DNA from: Sulfitobacter delicatus
Lineage (GTDB): Bacteria; Pseudomonadota; Alphaproteobacteria; Rhodobacterales; Rhodobacteraceae
Direction: 5' to 3'
NCBI RefSeq assembly: GCF_900102535.1
Contig: NZ_FNBP01000005.1
Span: 1 to 64,000 of the forward strand
DNA: 64,000 bases
Shown: positions 30,504 to 41,341 of the stretch, piece by piece
Layout: every line of letters starts with the position of its first letter
How positions within the stretch are numbered: the stretch's first letter is position 1
Notes under the pieces: generated by a model
The model's database searches: none
What the model was told of the DNA's origin: nothing
Seen by the model: the letters and a program-made list of their open reading frames with translations, nothing else
Made by a program: the position numbers and the translations under genes

Positions 30504-31718
30504 ATGTCGAAGATCAAGGTAGAAAACCCCATCGTCGAACTCGACGGCGATGAAATGACCCGCATCATCTGGGATTTCATCAAGAAAAAGCTGATCACGC
30601 CCTATCTCGATGTGGACCTGAAATATTACGATCTGGGCATCGAGTCCCGCGACGCCACCGACGACCAGATCACCGTCGATGCGGCGGAGGCGATTAAGGA
30701 ATATGGCGTCGGCGTCAAATGCGCGACCATCACCCCCGACGAGGCCCGCGTCGAAGAATTCGGCCTTAAGCGCATGTACCGCAGCCCCAATGGCACGATC
30801 CGCAACATCCTTGGCGGCGTGATCTTTCGCGAGCCGATCATCTGCAAGAACGTGCCGCGCCTTGTGCCGGGCTGGACTCAGCCGATCGTCGTGGGGCGTC
30901 ATGCCTATGGCGATCAGTACCGCGCGACCGATTTCCGTTTTCCCGGCAAGGGCAAGCTGAAGATCAAATTTGTCGGGGACGACGGCGAGATCATCGAAAA
31001 AGAAGTCTTTGACGCGCCTTCGGCCGGTGTGACCATGGCAATGTATAACCTCGACGATTCGATCCGCGATTTTGCGCGGGCGTCGTTTAACTACGGCCTC
31101 AATCGTGGCTGGCCGGTGTATCTCTCGACCAAGAACACGATCCTCAAGGCCTATGACGGGCGGTTCAAAGACCTGTTTAAAGAGATCTTTGAGGCCGAGT
31201 TTGCCGAAGACTTCAAGAAAAAGGGCATCTGGTACGAGCATCGCCTGATCGACGACATGGTGGCCTCGGCGATGAAATGGTCCGGCGGCTATGTCTGGGC
31301 CTGCAAGAACTACGATGGCGACGTGCAGTCCGACACCGTGGCGCAGGGCTTTGGCTCGCTCGGGCTGATGACCAGCCAGTTGATGACCCCCGATGGCAGG
31401 ATTGTCGAGGCAGAGGCGGCGCATGGCACCGTGACGCGTCACTACCGCCAGCACCAGAAGGGCGAGGAAACCTCGACCAACTCTATCGCTTCGATCTATG
31501 CTTGGACGGGGGGTCTGAAGCACCGGGGCAAGCTGGACGACAACGCCGCACTGATCAATTTTGCCGAGACACTGGAGAAGGTGGTCGTCGATACGGTTGA
31601 ATCGGGTCACATGACCAAGGACCTTGCGCTTTTGGTTGGTCCGGACCAGGGGTGGCTGACCACGATGGGCTTCCTTGAGAAGGTCGATGAGAACTTGAGC
31701 AAGGCGCTGCAAGGCTAA
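30504..31718 (+). CDS. icd: NADP-dependent isocitrate dehydrogenase
   Basis: The 404-residue enzyme is of the homodimeric, eukaryote-like type (shorter than and different from E. coli Icd). Landmarks are [13 protein letters not shown] at the N-terminus, the substrate loop [25 protein letters not shown], and [28 protein letters not shown], which includes the NADP-binding histidine/lysine region. It converts isocitrate to 2-oxoglutarate in the TCA cycle and supplies NADPH. The start is preceded by AAGGA. A terminator hairpin follows at about 31737. Confidence 0.97.
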   Translation: MSKIKVENPIVELDGDEMTRIIWDFIKKKLITPYLDVDLKYYDLGIESRDATDDQITVDAAEAIKEYGVGVKCATITPDEARVEEFGLKRMYRSPNGTIRNILGGVIFREPIICKNVPRLVPGWTQPIVVGRHAYGDQYRATDFRFPGKGKLKIKFVGDDGEIIEKEVFDAPSAGVTMAMYNLDDSIRDFARASFNYGLNRGWPVYLSTKNTILKAYDGRFKDLFKEIFEAEFAEDFKKKGIWYEHRLIDDMVASAMKWSGGYVWACKNYDGDVQSDTVAQGFGSLGLMTSQLMTPDGRIVEAEAAHGTVTRHYRQHQKGEETSTNSIASIYAWTGGLKHRGKLDDNAALINFAETLEKVVVDTVESGHMTKDLALLVGPDQGWLTTMGFLEKVDENLSKALQG

Positions 31719-31736
31719 GCCTTGAGACCGTCGAAC

Positions 31737-31767
31737 GTAAAAGGGCCGTAGCGATGCGGCCTTTTTT
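31737..31767 (+). terminator. rho-independent terminator after icd
   Basis: An AAAAGGGCCG stem pairs with CGGCCTTTTTT (one bulged G) around a TAGCGATG loop and ends in a six-T run, 20 bases after the icd stop. Confidence 0.8.
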
Positions 31768-31956
31768 ACAAGTGCAGTCCGCCACCCCAGCCCGGAATCA
31801 AGCCGCAGGCGCCGGGCCATCGCCTGCCCGCCCCCCGGGTAGGCGATTTGGTGAGGCTGGGTAAGACTTGGCTAAGTCACGTCACGGCTGAGCCATAAAG
31901 TGGCAGGAACAAAACTTTGGATCGCCGACCCGCGGGCAGACGCTGGCCCTTGTGGC

Positions 31957-32163
31957 TTACTGGCCCCGGTTATGCGTCCGCGCGTAAAGCGTCGCGATGA
32001 TCCGGCTCGCCGTCTTCTCAAACAAACAAGGGATCAGCGCATGCACCAGCGCAGCGCCGGCAGCGGCGAAGAGCAAGCCCGAGAACTTCAAAGCAAAAGC
32101 CATATGCTCGAAAAACGACTCATCGACCTTGGCCGGGTGATCCAGAAAAATGCGCGCGATCAT
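31957..32163 (-). CDS. DUF6356-type small membrane protein
   Basis: The 68-residue protein begins MIARIFLDHPAKVDESFFEHM; the start is fixed by an excellent AGGAGGT six bases upstream (reading CTACAGGAGGTCTTT then ATG). A longer open frame to 32553 runs over the divergent lrp gene and is not credible. The pattern HPxxVxESxxEH, a hydrophobic helix (FSGLLFAAAGAALVHALIPCLF) and FEKTASR match a conserved proteobacterial family of unknown function. Confidence 0.8.
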   Translation of the reverse strand: MIARIFLDHPAKVDESFFEHMAFALKFSGLLFAAAGAALVHALIPCLFEKTASRIIATLYARTHNRGQ

Positions 32164-32278
32164 AAAGACCTCCTGTAGCTTGCTTTCCCCCAGCCTACCC
32201 CATGCGCCCTGTGACGTTTTCTCAATTCCTTGCGCAGTTTCGCTTGCCCTTGGGAAATCTTCCCGCCAGATTGCCTTA

Positions 32279-32737
32279 ATGACAACGCTTGATGACATAG
32301 ACCGCCGCATTCTGGTAGAACTGCAACGCGACGCCACCCAATCGCTAGAGGCGCTCGGCGAGAGCGTGAACCTTTCGCGCAATGCCTCCTGGCGGCGCAT
32401 CCGGGCGCTTGAGACAGCGGGCATCATCAAAGGCCGCGTCACCCTGCTGGATGCCGCCAAGCTCGGCCTTGGACTCAGCGTCTTTATCCAAGTGCGCACC
32501 AACGCCCACGCCCCCGACTGGCTCGAGAAATTCTCCAAAGCCACCGCCGCCATGCCCGAAATCCTCGGCGTTTACCGCATGACCGGCGATCTGGACTATT
32601 TGATCCGCGCGCGGGTTGCAGATATGGCGGGATACGATCAACTGTACCAAGATCTCATCCGCAAAGTGCCGCTCTCGGACGTCTCGGCGAGTTTCGTCAT
32701 GGAAGAGATCAAGGAAACCACGCAACTGCCCCTCTGA
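32279..32737 (+). CDS. Lrp/AsnC-family transcriptional regulator
   Basis: The 152-residue protein starts at MTTLDDIDRRILVELQRD; an in-frame upstream ATG adds 43 residues with no family similarity. The N-terminal AsnC helix-turn-helix (LGESVNLSRNASWRRIRALETAGIIKG) is followed by the RAM effector domain (VYRMTGDLDYLIRARVADM). Such proteins sense amino acids or related ligands. It is divergent from the DUF6356 gene, and an SMR transporter gene lies 15 bases downstream, probably in the same unit and a candidate target. Confidence 0.92.
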   Translation: MTTLDDIDRRILVELQRDATQSLEALGESVNLSRNASWRRIRALETAGIIKGRVTLLDAAKLGLGLSVFIQVRTNAHAPDWLEKFSKATAAMPEILGVYRMTGDLDYLIRARVADMAGYDQLYQDLIRKVPLSDVSASFVMEEIKETTQLPL

Positions 32738-32752
32738 ATAAGGTCACCCCTC

Positions 32753-33082
32753 ATGCACTACCTGTGGCTGTTCATCGCGATTGTCGCGGAAACTCTCGGC
32801 ACAACCGCGCTGCAAGCCTCGCAGCAGTTCACCCGGCTTTGGCCCTCGGTTGCAGTCGTGGCCTTTTATCTGGTGTCCTTTTACTGCATGTCGCTGGCGC
32901 TCAAGGTCATGCCGGTGGGGATCGTCTATGCATTTTGGGCGGGGCTGGGGATCGTCTGCATTGCCGCCATCGGTTATCTGCTGTTTGACCAGCGGCTCGA
33001 CGGGCCTGCGCTATTGGGGCTGGCGCTGATCATTTCGGGCATTCTGATCATCCATCTGTTTTCCCAATCCAGCACCCATTAG
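32753..33082 (+). CDS. SMR-family multidrug/quaternary-ammonium efflux protein
   Basis: The 109-residue protein has four transmembrane helices, typical of EmrE/SugE-size transporters. The essential membrane glutamate is Glu13 (FIAIVAETLGTTAL), equivalent to EmrE Glu14. The second and third helices carry the family pattern VGIVYAFWAGLGIV. It exports small cationic compounds or guanidinium in exchange for protons. It lies directly after the Lrp regulator with short spacing. Confidence 0.92.
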   Translation: MHYLWLFIAIVAETLGTTALQASQQFTRLWPSVAVVAFYLVSFYCMSLALKVMPVGIVYAFWAGLGIVCIAAIGYLLFDQRLDGPALLGLALIISGILIIHLFSQSSTH

Positions 33083-33228
33083 CCCAATCAGACTGTGGCG
33101 TAAGACCGCGCAACTTTTGCGGTATCACCATTAGGGCTAGCAATTAACGCCTTGGCACGTTATTGGCGGCGCAATCTCTCGCGCGGCTTTTGGCCTGCGC
33201 GCCACTCCCCTATCCAAAGGCTTACTTA

Positions 33229-35046
33229 ATGGATCTGCGCAACATCGCAATTATCGCCCACGTTGACCACGGCAAAACCACGCTGGTAGACGAGCTTCTC
33301 AAGCAATCCGGCACCTACCGTGAAAACCAGGCCACCACCGAGCGGGCCATGGACAGCAACGATCTCGAGCGCGAGCGCGGCATCACCATCTTTGCCAAGC
33401 CGACCTCGGTCGTCTGGAACAACACCCGCATCAACATCGTCGACACTCCCGGCCACGCAGACTTTGGCGGTGAAGTTGAGCGCATCCTGTCGATGGTCGA
33501 CGGTGTGGTTCTGCTGGTGGACGCCGCTGAAGGCCCGATGCCCCAGACCAAATTCGTTACCTCCAAAGCACTGAAACTGGGCCTGCGCCCCATTGTTGTG
33601 CTGAACAAGGTCGACAAACCCGACGCCGAGCCCGACCGCGCGCTCGACGAATGCTTTGACCTTTTCGCCAGCCTCGACGCCACCGATGAGCAGCTTGAAT
33701 TCCCGCATATGTACGCCTCTGGCCGCTCCGGCTGGGCCGATGCCGAGCTTGACGGCCCGCGCAAAGACCTGACCGCGCTGTTTGATCTGATCCTTGAGCA
33801 CGTCCCTGCCCCCAAGCAGATCGAAAACGCCGACAAGCCTTTCACCATGCTGGCCACCACATTGGGCGGCGATCCCTTCTTGGGCCGCCTGCTGACTGGT
33901 CGTGTGGAAACCGGCACGCTGAAAGCGGGCCAGACGATCAAGGCGATGTCGCGTGACGGCACGCTGATCGAGAACTTCCGCTGCACCAAAATCCTCGCCT
34001 TCCGCGGGTTGGAGCAGACGGCCATCGAGCTTGCCGAAGCGGGTGACATCGTCTCTATCGCGGGCATGACCAAGGCGACCGTGGCCGACACGCTGGCCGA
34101 GGCTTCCGTCAGCGAAGCGATCCCGGCCCAGCCGATCGATCCGCCCACCATCACCGTGACCTTTGGCATCAACGACAGCCCACTGGCTGGCCGTGATGGC
34201 AAGAAAGTTCAGTCCCGCGTGATCCGCGAGCGCCTGATGAAAGAAGCCGAATCCAACGTCGCGATCAAAATCTCCGACACGCCGGGCGGCGACGCTTTCG
34301 AAGTGGCGGGCCGTGGCGAATTGCAGATGGGCGTTCTGATCGAAAACATGCGCCGCGAGGGGTTTGAACTTTCGATCTCCCGCCCGCAGGTTCTGTTTCA
34401 GGAAATCGACGGCGTCCGCCACGAGCCGATCGAAGAAGCCACGATTGACGTGGATGACGAATACTCCGGCGCGGTCATCGAAAAGATCACCGGCGCGCGC
34501 AAAGGCGAGCTGGTCGAGATGAAGCCCGCCGGTGCTGGCAAGACCCGCATCGTGGCCCATGTGCCCTCGCGCGGCCTGATCGGCTACCATGGCGAATTCC
34601 TGACCGACACCCGCGGCACAGGCGTCATCAACCGCGTCTTCCACTCTTGGGCGCCGCACAAAGGTCCGATCCCAGGCCGTCGCGCTGGCGTTCTGATCTC
34701 CATGGAAAACGGCACCTCGGTGGCCTTCGCTCTGTGGAACCTCGAAGAGCGTGGCAAGATGATGATCGGCGCTCAGGCTGACGTCTATACCGGCATGATC
34801 ATCGGCGAGCATTCCCGCGAGAACGATCTCGAAGTGAACCCGCTGAAGGGCAAAAAGCTGACCAACGTCCGTGCCTCGGGCACCGACGAAGCGGTCCGCC
34901 TGACCACGCCGATGACGCTGAGCCTCGAAGAGGCGATTGCCTATATCGACGACGATGAGCTGGTCGAAGTCACGCCCAACGCGATCCGTCTGCGCAAACG
35001 CTTCCTCGACCCGCACGAGCGTAAGCGGATGGCCAAAGCAGGCTAA
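33229..35046 (+). CDS. typA: ribosome-binding GTPase TypA/BipA
   Basis: The 605-residue translational GTPase starts at [19 protein letters not shown]; an upstream ATG adding 22 residues precedes the conserved N-terminus and was rejected. G1 [10 protein letters not shown]2 RGITI, G3 [14 protein letters not shown] and G4 NKVD are visible, followed by EF-G-like domains and the BipA C-terminal domain ([31 protein letters not shown]). It is involved in stress adaptation and 50S assembly. A strong terminator follows. Confidence 0.97.
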   Translation: MDLRNIAIIAHVDHGKTTLVDELLKQSGTYRENQATTERAMDSNDLERERGITIFAKPTSVVWNNTRINIVDTPGHADFGGEVERILSMVDGVVLLVDAAEGPMPQTKFVTSKALKLGLRPIVVLNKVDKPDAEPDRALDECFDLFASLDATDEQLEFPHMYASGRSGWADAELDGPRKDLTALFDLILEHVPAPKQIENADKPFTMLATTLGGDPFLGRLLTGRVETGTLKAGQTIKAMSRDGTLIENFRCTKILAFRGLEQTAIELAEAGDIVSIAGMTKATVADTLAEASVSEAIPAQPIDPPTITVTFGINDSPLAGRDGKKVQSRVIRERLMKEAESNVAIKISDTPGGDAFEVAGRGELQMGVLIENMRREGFELSISRPQVLFQEIDGVRHEPIEEATIDVDDEYSGAVIEKITGARKGELVEMKPAGAGKTRIVAHVPSRGLIGYHGEFLTDTRGTGVINRVFHSWAPHKGPIPGRRAGVLISMENGTSVAFALWNLEERGKMMIGAQADVYTGMIIGEHSRENDLEVNPLKGKKLTNVRASGTDEAVRLTTPMTLSLEEAIAYIDDDELVEVTPNAIRLRKRFLDPHERKRMAKAG

Positions 35047-35052
35047 ACAATC

Positions 35053-35084
35053 AAAAGCCCCCGCGGATCACCGCGGGGGCTTTT
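35053..35084 (+). terminator. strong terminator after typA
   Basis: An AAAAGCCCCCGCGG stem, ATCA loop and CCGCGGGGGCTTTT, with a further T-run, lie seven bases after the typA stop. The A-tract on the 5' side means it could also stop transcription from the right. Confidence 0.95.
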
Positions 35085-35141
35085 TTGTTCTTAAAGACTG
35101 TAAAGATGGTCCCGGACTCCTAGCGCAGTTCAGCCCGCTGA

Positions 35142-35465
35142 TCAGTTCACCAAAGCCTTCACCAAGAGCGTCGCCGCCGCTGCCAAGTAAATACTGTCGC
35201 CATTCGCCACATATACTTCGTTGCGCCCCGGTTTTGCCAAACCACGCGCACGCCAGTTTTTCACCACCACAACATCCTGCTTCCGAAAGCGATGGCCCAC
35301 TTTATGTTTGTGACGTTGCTGCTTCACCACCACCACCTTGGACGTGTGAACCTGCGCCCCGCGTTTGACGACAACCCGGTCCGCCATGGCCGCCACCGGT
35401 ACTATCGACGCTACTCCGATTGCCAAAGCACAAATAGCCACGCCGCGTTTGATTGAATTCCGCAT
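35142..35465 (-). CDS. secreted RcnB-family protein
   Basis: The 107-residue protein starts at MRNSIKRGVAICALAIG, fixed by GAGGAGGG seven bases upstream; a longer frame overlaps the PAP2 gene. The first 27 residues form a signal peptide with cleavage likely after PVAAMA. The mature part has repeated VVVVK strands and ends WRARGLAKPGRNEVYVANGDSIYLAA, the pattern of RcnB-type periplasmic proteins (nickel/cobalt homeostasis in E. coli, often of unknown role elsewhere). Metal specificity cannot be assigned. Confidence 0.72.
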   Translation of the reverse strand: MRNSIKRGVAICALAIGVASIVPVAAMADRVVVKRGAQVHTSKVVVVKQQRHKHKVGHRFRKQDVVVVKNWRARGLAKPGRNEVYVANGDSIYLAAAATLLVKALVN

Positions 35466-35562
35466 TGGATCCCTCCTCGTTTCTAACTCCTTATTCAACG
35501 AAAGGCCGATGGCTTTCCGTCGGAGAAAGTTAGAAAAGGTGCCGAACGATAGATCGCGCAGA

Positions 35563-36294
35563 TTAGCCTGCGCTGTTCTTCGCCTCATCCTCAATATGCC
35601 CGCGTTTGGCCAGCTGGCGCGCAGCGAGCAAGCAGGCAACCGCCCAAGCCCCGCCAGCCAGCCAACCCGCGGCGACATCGGTTGGCCAATGCACCCCCAT
35701 ATAAATTCGGCTCATTCCAACCAACAGTGTTAGTAGAACCGCGACCGAGAGCGTGAAAATCTTTAGCGCCAATCGCGGTTGCACACGGGCAATCAGGGCA
35801 CCAAGGGTCAGATAGGCCACGGCGGCCATCATCGAATGGCCCGACGGAAAGCTCGCCGTATGGACCAGCGAGCCATGCGGCACCAGATCCGGGCGGGGCC
35901 GATCGAAAAACTCTTTGGCAATGCTGCTCAGAACAATCCCGCCCCCCACGGTGACGAGGATATAGAGCATGGTCGACCAACGCCGCTGCAGCAGGAAAAA
36001 AAGCGAAACAACGACAGTGGTGAGAACTAAGACCGCCACCCCGCCCAAGGCCGTGAGGTCGCGCCCCATTTCTTCCAGCCACCAAGGGCCGATCGGATCG
36101 GAGAGGTCTCCCGGTGTACGCAGAAGCAGCAAAATATCGCGGTCCAGGCTGCTGGTGCTACCCGCGACGACTTCTTCGGTCAGTTCCGCCAAGGTCCAAA
36201 CGGCGCCGATGGATAGGCTGAGCAAAACCAGCGTGGTGACTTCGATGTGCTTGCGACACCAGCGAGCGAAGTTTGATATGCGGGTGAGGTTCAT
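35563..36294 (-). CDS. PAP2-family membrane phosphatase
   Basis: The protein is about 243 residues from MNLTRISNF; GAGG lies nine bases upstream, and another ATG six codons earlier is possible. The three PAP2 motifs are intact: KEFFDRPRPD, SFPSGHS and SRIYMGVHWPTDV, which supply the catalytic His residues. Five or six transmembrane helices surround them. Family members dephosphorylate lipid phosphates such as undecaprenyl pyrophosphate or phosphatidate at the periplasmic face. The exact substrate is unknown. Confidence 0.9.
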   Translation of the reverse strand: MNLTRISNFARWCRKHIEVTTLVLLSLSIGAVWTLAELTEEVVAGSTSSLDRDILLLLRTPGDLSDPIGPWWLEEMGRDLTALGGVAVLVLTTVVVSLFFLLQRRWSTMLYILVTVGGGIVLSSIAKEFFDRPRPDLVPHGSLVHTASFPSGHSMMAAVAYLTLGALIARVQPRLALKIFTLSVAVLLTLLVGMSRIYMGVHWPTDVAAGWLAGGAWAVACLLAARQLAKRGHIEDEAKNSAG

Positions 36295-36355
36295 GGGGAC
36301 CAACCTCAACATGCGAGGGGTTGTTCCCCGGAGGCGCGGCCCCCGGGGAATTGGA

Positions 36356-36643
36356 TCATTCGTCGGTTTCGACGATCATCAACTCACGTTCCGACGCGCC
36401 GCGCGCATGGCTTAGCGCAGCCTGATAAGCGTCTGAATGATAGCACTTTTCAGCTGTCTCTACATCCGGGAACCGCGCAACAACATTGCGCGGACGCTCC
36501 TTGCCTTCCAGCTGCACAAAACGGCCACCGCGGGCGATAAACTTGCCGCCATGAGCCGCGATCGCCTCGGTAGCTCCCGCGGCGTATTTCTTGTATGCCT
36601 CCTCGTCGGTGACGGTGACATGTGCAATCCAAAGTGCGCCCAT
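36356..36643 (-). CDS. DUF1330-family protein
   Basis: The 95-residue protein has a dimeric alpha/beta-barrel (ferredoxin-like) fold: ALWIAHVTVTDEEAYKKYA, then FIARGGRFVQLEG, and RNVVARFPDVETAEKCYHSDAYQ, the characteristic DUF1330 pattern. No enzymatic role is established. It starts six bases downstream of the alaS stop and is probably co-transcribed with alaS. Confidence 0.85.
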   Translation of the reverse strand: MGALWIAHVTVTDEEAYKKYAAGATEAIAAHGGKFIARGGRFVQLEGKERPRNVVARFPDVETAEKCYHSDAYQAALSHARGASERELMIVETDE

Positions 36644-36648
36644 GAGCC

Positions 36649-39306
36649 TTATCCTTTCAAAATATTCTCTGCGGCAGCAATCGCCGCCTCTGCGTTTTCA
36701 GCCGATGCGCCGCCACCCTGTGCCATGTCAGGCCGGCCGCCGCCGCCCTTGCCGCCCAGTTCTGCCACCGCCGCTTTGACCATGTCGACTGCCGAAACGC
36801 GCTCTGTCAAATCCTTGGTCACGCCGCCTGCAACCGCTGCTTTACCGCCCGTGTCCGCAATCAGAAGCACCGCGCCCGAGCCAAGCTTGGCCTTGTGTTC
36901 GTCCACCAACCCCGGAAGATCCTTGCCCGTGACGCCGTTGAGAACTTGCGCGACGAATTTTACGCCATTGACCTCGCGCGCTTCCGGCGCGGCGGCGCCG
37001 CCGCCCGACATCGCCAATTCGCGGCGCAACTGCGCCACTTCATTGGCAAGGCTCCGGCGTTCGTCCATCAGCGCCCGCACCCGCTCCGGTACATCACTCG
37101 TCGACGTCTTAAGTTCCGCCGCGACGCGGCTCAGCGCCGCTTCCTGCTCGCGCAGCCAGTTTAAGGCTTCGGTGCCGGTCAATGCCTCGATGCGACGCAC
37201 ACCCGCACTGCTGGCGCTGTCGCCGAGCAGAACGAATGCACCGATGTCGCCCGTCTGCCGCACATGGGTGCCGCCGCAAAGCTCTAGAGAATAGGTCGAT
37301 TTGTCGCTGCCCTTGCCCGAACCATCAAGCTGGCCCATCGACACGACACGCACTTCGTCCCCGTATTTCTCACCAAAGAGCGCCTGCGCGCCCATCGCCC
37401 GCGCGTCGTCCGGCGTCATAATCCGGGTCTCCACGGGGGTATTTTGGCGGATGTAGTCGTTTACCTCGCGCTCAACCTGACGCAGTTCGTCCTCCGACAG
37501 CCCTTTGGCATGAGAAAAGTCAAACCGCAGCCGGTCATGCGCGTTCAGCGAGCCGCGCTGCGAGACGTGGTCGCCAAGCGCATTCCGCAGCGCTTCGTGC
37601 AACAGGTGCGTCGCCGAGTGATTGGCCCGGATCGCCGTGCGGCGGCTGGCGTCCACTTCGAGCACAGCGGTCTGGCCAGGCTTCACTTCGCCCTCGACCA
37701 CATGGCCGAAATGTACGAAAACGCCCGCCGATTTCCGCGTGTCTGTCACCTTAACACGGCCCGTCTGTGTGCGGATGAGACCGGTGTCTCCCACCTGCCC
37801 GCCGCTTTCGGCGTAGAAAGGTGTCTGGTTCAGGGCGACCTGAACTTCGCTATCGATCGCCGCGACTTCGACCGGGTTGTTCCCCTGAACCAGCGCCACG
37901 ATCTGGCCTTCGGCGCTTTCGGTGTCATAGCCGAGGAACTCGGTGACGCCGTGTTTGTCGGCCACGTCGAACCAAACGGTCGCATCCGCAGCTTCGCCCG
38001 AGCCGGCCCATGCCGCGCGGGCTTTGGCCTTCTGCGCTTCCATCGCGGTGTCAAAGCCTTCGGTATCCACTGCGCGGCCCTTTTCGCGCAGCGCGTCCTG
38101 CGTGAGGTCAAGCGGGAAGCCATAGGTGTCATAGAGTTTGAAAGCTGCTTCGCCCGGCAGGGTCGCACCTTCGGGCAGGTCGCGCAGTTCGTCGTCCAAG
38201 AGCTTGAGGCCCCGGTCAAGCGTTTGACGGAAACGGGTTTCTTCCAGAAGCAATGTCTCACGGATCAGCGACTGCGCTTGCCCCAACTCTGGGTAAGCCG
38301 CCCCCATCTGCTGCACCAGCGACGGCACCAGTTGGTGCATCAGCGGGTCCTTAACACCCAACAAATGCGCGTGCCGCATCGCGCGGCGCATAATGCGGCG
38401 CAGTACGTAGCCGCGCCCTTCGTTGGACGGCATGACACCATCGGCAATCAGGAAGGACGTCGAGCGCAGGTGGTCTGCGATCACCCGGTGATGGGTCTTG
38501 CCCGGCCCGTCGGGATCGGTCGAGGAGGCATGGGCGCTGGCCTCGATCAGGTTGCGCATGAGGTCGGTGGCATAGTTGTCGTTGGTGCCCTGCAAGAGCG
38601 CCGCAACGCGCTCGATCCCCATGCCAGTATCGATTGACTGGTTCGGCAGCGGCTGGCGGGTGCCATCCTCGAACTGCTCGTATTGCATGAAGACGAGGTT
38701 CCATATCTCGACAAAGCGGTCGCCGTCTTCCTCAGGCGATCCCGGAGGGCCGCCCCAGATGTGGTCGCCGTGGTCGTAGAAAATCTCGGTGCAAGGACCG
38801 CAGGGGCCGGTTGGGCCGGCGGACCAGAAGTTATCGTCCGTCGCAATCCGGATGATCCGATCGTCCGAAAGACCGGTGTGGGCCTTCCAGATTTTCACAG
38901 CTTCTTCATCCGTGTGGTAAACCGTGACCAGCAGGCGATCCGGGTCAATGCCGAACTCCTTGGTCAGCAGGTCCCACGCAAAAGGGATCGCCTCGGCTTT
39001 GAAGTAATCGCCAAAGCTGAAATTGCCGAGCATTTCGAAAAACGTGTGGTGGCGAGCGGTATAGCCGACGTTATCAAGGTCGTTATGCTTGCCGCCCGCG
39101 CGCACACATTTCTGCGCCGAAGCGGCGCGCGAGTAGTCGCGCGTCTCGACTCCGGTGAAGAGGTTTTTGAACTGAACCATGCCCGCCGCGGTGAACATCA
39201 GCGTCGGGTCATTGCGCGGCACCAGCGGGCTGGAAGGCACGACCTGATGCCCCTGCGCATCAAAATAGTTCAAAAAGGTGGAGCGAATGTCGTTCAGCGT
39301 CTTCAT
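36649..39306 (-). CDS. alaS: alanyl-tRNA synthetase
   Basis: The 885-residue enzyme starts at [15 protein letters not shown]; the longer open frame adds an unconserved N-terminus. The class II catalytic core ([32 protein letters not shown]), the editing domain with zinc ligands HxxxH ([12 protein letters not shown]) and CxxxH ([10 protein letters not shown]), and the C-terminal DHHA1-type region ([17 protein letters not shown] [14 protein letters not shown]) are present. It charges tRNA-Ala and hydrolyses mischarged Ser/Gly-tRNA-Ala. Its neighbours recA and cckA give the standard roseobacter order. Confidence 0.97.
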   Translation of the reverse strand: MKTLNDIRSTFLNYFDAQGHQVVPSSPLVPRNDPTLMFTAAGMVQFKNLFTGVETRDYSRAASAQKCVRAGGKHNDLDNVGYTARHHTFFEMLGNFSFGDYFKAEAIPFAWDLLTKEFGIDPDRLLVTVYHTDEEAVKIWKAHTGLSDDRIIRIATDDNFWSAGPTGPCGPCTEIFYDHGDHIWGGPPGSPEEDGDRFVEIWNLVFMQYEQFEDGTRQPLPNQSIDTGMGIERVAALLQGTNDNYATDLMRNLIEASAHASSTDPDGPGKTHHRVIADHLRSTSFLIADGVMPSNEGRGYVLRRIMRRAMRHAHLLGVKDPLMHQLVPSLVQQMGAAYPELGQAQSLIRETLLLEETRFRQTLDRGLKLLDDELRDLPEGATLPGEAAFKLYDTYGFPLDLTQDALREKGRAVDTEGFDTAMEAQKAKARAAWAGSGEAADATVWFDVADKHGVTEFLGYDTESAEGQIVALVQGNNPVEVAAIDSEVQVALNQTPFYAESGGQVGDTGLIRTQTGRVKVTDTRKSAGVFVHFGHVVEGEVKPGQTAVLEVDASRRTAIRANHSATHLLHEALRNALGDHVSQRGSLNAHDRLRFDFSHAKGLSEDELRQVEREVNDYIRQNTPVETRIMTPDDARAMGAQALFGEKYGDEVRVVSMGQLDGSGKGSDKSTYSLELCGGTHVRQTGDIGAFVLLGDSASSAGVRRIEALTGTEALNWLREQEAALSRVAAELKTSTSDVPERVRALMDERRSLANEVAQLRRELAMSGGGAAAPEAREVNGVKFVAQVLNGVTGKDLPGLVDEHKAKLGSGAVLLIADTGGKAAVAGGVTKDLTERVSAVDMVKAAVAELGGKGGGGRPDMAQGGGASAENAEAAIAAAENILKG

Positions 39307-39383
39307 GGGCGAGGCCTTCCGGGGCAGATTGGATCGGTCCCAAATACCCGCCAGCCTCGGCGCTGTCCACCGCAACGGCGCAT

Positions 39384-39420
39384 GAAAAAGGGGCGCAGCC
39401 CATGGCCACGCCCCCTTTCA
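39384..39420 (-). terminator. rho-independent terminator after recA
   Basis: On the minus strand GAAAGGGGGCG, a 12-base loop and GCGCCCCTTTTTC form a GC-rich stem with a five-T tail, 26 bases after the recA stop and before alaS. Confidence 0.8.
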
Positions 39421-39445
39421 TTAAGCTGTTCCAGCCTGAGCTGGA

Positions 39446-40516
39446 TCAGGCTTCGAGAATATCCGCGTCATCACTGTTTGAGCCTTCGAAATCCAACCCA
39501 TGCGCCGCACGGATTTTATCTTCGATTTCCGAGGCCATCGCCGTGTTCTCTTTCAGGAAGTTCTTAGCGTTTTCACGCCCCTGCCCGATCCGCTCATCGC
39601 CATAGCTGAACCAAGAGCCGGACTTATCGACAACACCAGCTTTCACCCCAAGATCGAGCAACTCGCCCATCTTAGAAATACCTTCGCCATACATGATGTC
39701 GAACTCGACCTGCTTGAAGGGCGGCGCGACTTTGTTCTTAACGATCTTCACCTTAGTCGCGTTGCCGACAACCTCGTCGCGGTCTTTCAGCGCGCCAATG
39801 CGGCGAATGTCGAGACGCACAGAGGAGTAGAACTTCAATGCGTTACCGCCGGTCGTGGTCTCAGGCGAGCCGAACATGACGCCGATCTTCATCCGGATTT
39901 GGTTGATGAAGATCACCATGCAGTTTGAGCGGCTGATCGAACCGGTCAGCTTACGCATCGCTTGGCTCATCAGACGCGCCTGAACACCAACGCTGCTGTC
40001 GCCCATTTCGCCCTCTAGCTCGGACTTCGGCGTCAGCGCAGCCACGGAGTCGACGATGACCATGTTGACCGCGCCGGAGCGGACCAATGTATCGGTGATT
40101 TCCAGCGCTTGCTCACCCGTGTCGGGCTGCGAGATCAGCAACTCGTCAATATCAACGCCAAGCTTCTTGGCGTATTGCGGATCGAGCGCGTGTTCCGCAT
40201 CCACAAAAGCGCAGACGCCGCCCGCCTTCTGCTGTTCCGCCACACAGTGCAGCGTCAGCGTTGTCTTACCCGAAGATTCAGGGCCGTAGATCTCGATGAT
40301 CCGCCCCATCGGCAGACCGCCGATGCCAAGCGCGATGTCGAGGCCAAGCGAGCCCGTCGAGCTTGCCTTGATATCCTGGATCGCCCCTTCGGCGCCCAGC
40401 TTCATGATCGACCCTTTGCCGAACTGACGTTCGATCTGAGCCAGCGCACTGTCGAGCGCCTTTTGCTTTTCTGCGGTTTTCTTGCTGTCCATTGTCAAAA
40501 GATCTGCCGTTGCCAT
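39446..40516 (-). CDS. recA: recombinase RecA
   Basis: The 356-residue protein has Walker [10 protein letters not shown], Walker [15 protein letters not shown], the L1/L2 DNA-binding loops ([32 protein letters not shown]) and the acidic C-terminus ending DDADILEA. It mediates homologous recombination and triggers LexA self-cleavage. A GTTC-N7-GTTC LexA box upstream indicates SOS control. Confidence 0.98.
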   Translation of the reverse strand: MATADLLTMDSKKTAEKQKALDSALAQIERQFGKGSIMKLGAEGAIQDIKASSTGSLGLDIALGIGGLPMGRIIEIYGPESSGKTTLTLHCVAEQQKAGGVCAFVDAEHALDPQYAKKLGVDIDELLISQPDTGEQALEITDTLVRSGAVNMVIVDSVAALTPKSELEGEMGDSSVGVQARLMSQAMRKLTGSISRSNCMVIFINQIRMKIGVMFGSPETTTGGNALKFYSSVRLDIRRIGALKDRDEVVGNATKVKIVKNKVAPPFKQVEFDIMYGEGISKMGELLDLGVKAGVVDKSGSWFSYGDERIGQGRENAKNFLKENTAMASEIEDKIRAAHGLDFEGSNSDDADILEA

Positions 40517-40593
40517 TAGGTTTATCCCTTAGTGTCACAGTGGCGCCCCGGCGGCAATCGCCTGCGCGGTCCCCTGTGCGTTACGCCGCTCAT

Positions 40594-40608
40594 GTTCCTC
40601 TAATGTTC
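40594..40608. promoter_or_regulatory. alphaproteobacterial LexA (SOS) box of recA
   Basis: GTTCCTCTAATGTTC is an exact GTTC-N7-GTTC direct repeat, the SOS box described for Rhodobacter and other alphaproteobacteria. It lies 78 bases upstream of the recA start and 123 bases upstream of the divergent sulfotransferase-like gene, so it could affect both. Confidence 0.85.
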
Positions 40609-40730
40609 CGTATGGGGGAAAAGCGAGAACATTTCAATCAAATTATTTGCAGATCATCTTTCCTCCCCAAGGGTAAAGAAATAGTTTACCCGTCAGAGAT
40701 GTCGTCAAAGAAGCGAGGGATGGGCCTTAA

Positions 40731-41324
40731 GTGATTGTTTTCTTCAAAGAGCGTCTGGCTTTCCTGTCGGTGCCAAAGACTGGGACCACGGCCTATGAAA
40801 AGGCGCTCGCTCCGCGCGCTGATATGGTCATTTCAGACCCACCGATGCTGAAACACGCGCCGGTGTACCGCTACAATCGCTTCATCCGTCCGATGTTCCT
40901 CAAGGTTTGCGATGCAGAGCTTGAGCTGATGGCCGTTATGCGTGAACCGATCTCATGGTTGGGCAGCTGGTATCGCTATCGCCGCCGCCCGTTCATGGAG
41001 GGGAAGCCGAACAACACCTTTGATGTGAGCTTCGATGAGTTTGTCCTCGCCTATATGAAAGGCAACAAGCCGGGATTTGCCGATGTGGGCAGCCAGCTTA
41101 AGTTCATGGAGACCCAGCCCAACGGGACCGGGATCACCCATCATTTTCGATATGAAGATCAGCCGCGCTTGCAGCAGTTCCTGCAAGATCGGCTTGAAGT
41201 GGAGCTTGCGCTCAGTCGAGAAAATGTATCCCCGGAAATGGACTTAGAGCTGTCCTCGAATGTCGAAAAACGGTTCCGGCGCAAATTCGCGGATGAGTTC
41301 GCACTATACGACTCGATCCCGTAA
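40731..41324 (+). CDS. sulfotransferase-like protein
   Basis: The 197-residue protein uses a GTG start. Near the N-terminus FLSVPKTGTTAYEKAL matches the PAPS 5'-phosphosulfate loop (PKxGTT) of sulfotransferases, and VMREPISWLGSWYRYR matches the 3'-phosphate-binding RxP...S segment. It is shorter than typical sulfotransferases (250-300). Homologues in Rhodobacteraceae are often mislabelled gamma-glutamyl kinase. The acceptor is unknown. It is divergent from recA and convergent with cckA, ending 18 bases from it. Confidence 0.75.
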   Translation: MIVFFKERLAFLSVPKTGTTAYEKALAPRADMVISDPPMLKHAPVYRYNRFIRPMFLKVCDAELELMAVMREPISWLGSWYRYRRRPFMEGKPNNTFDVSFDEFVLAYMKGNKPGFADVGSQLKFMETQPNGTGITHHFRYEDQPRLQQFLQDRLEVELALSRENVSPEMDLELSSNVEKRFRRKFADEFALYDSIP

Positions 41325-41341
41325 GAACTCCGAGCTTATGT

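Noticed and set aside
32164..32553. N-terminal extension of the DUF6356 gene
   Set aside because: It is antisense to lrp, and the strong AGGAGGT sits at the internal ATG.
33226..35016. 596-residue frame antisense to typA
   Set aside because: It is a codon-bias shadow of a highly conserved gene with no recognisable domain.
35466..35678. N-terminal extension of the RcnB-like gene
   Set aside because: It overlaps the PAP2 coding region; a signal peptide and strong ribosome site mark the later start.
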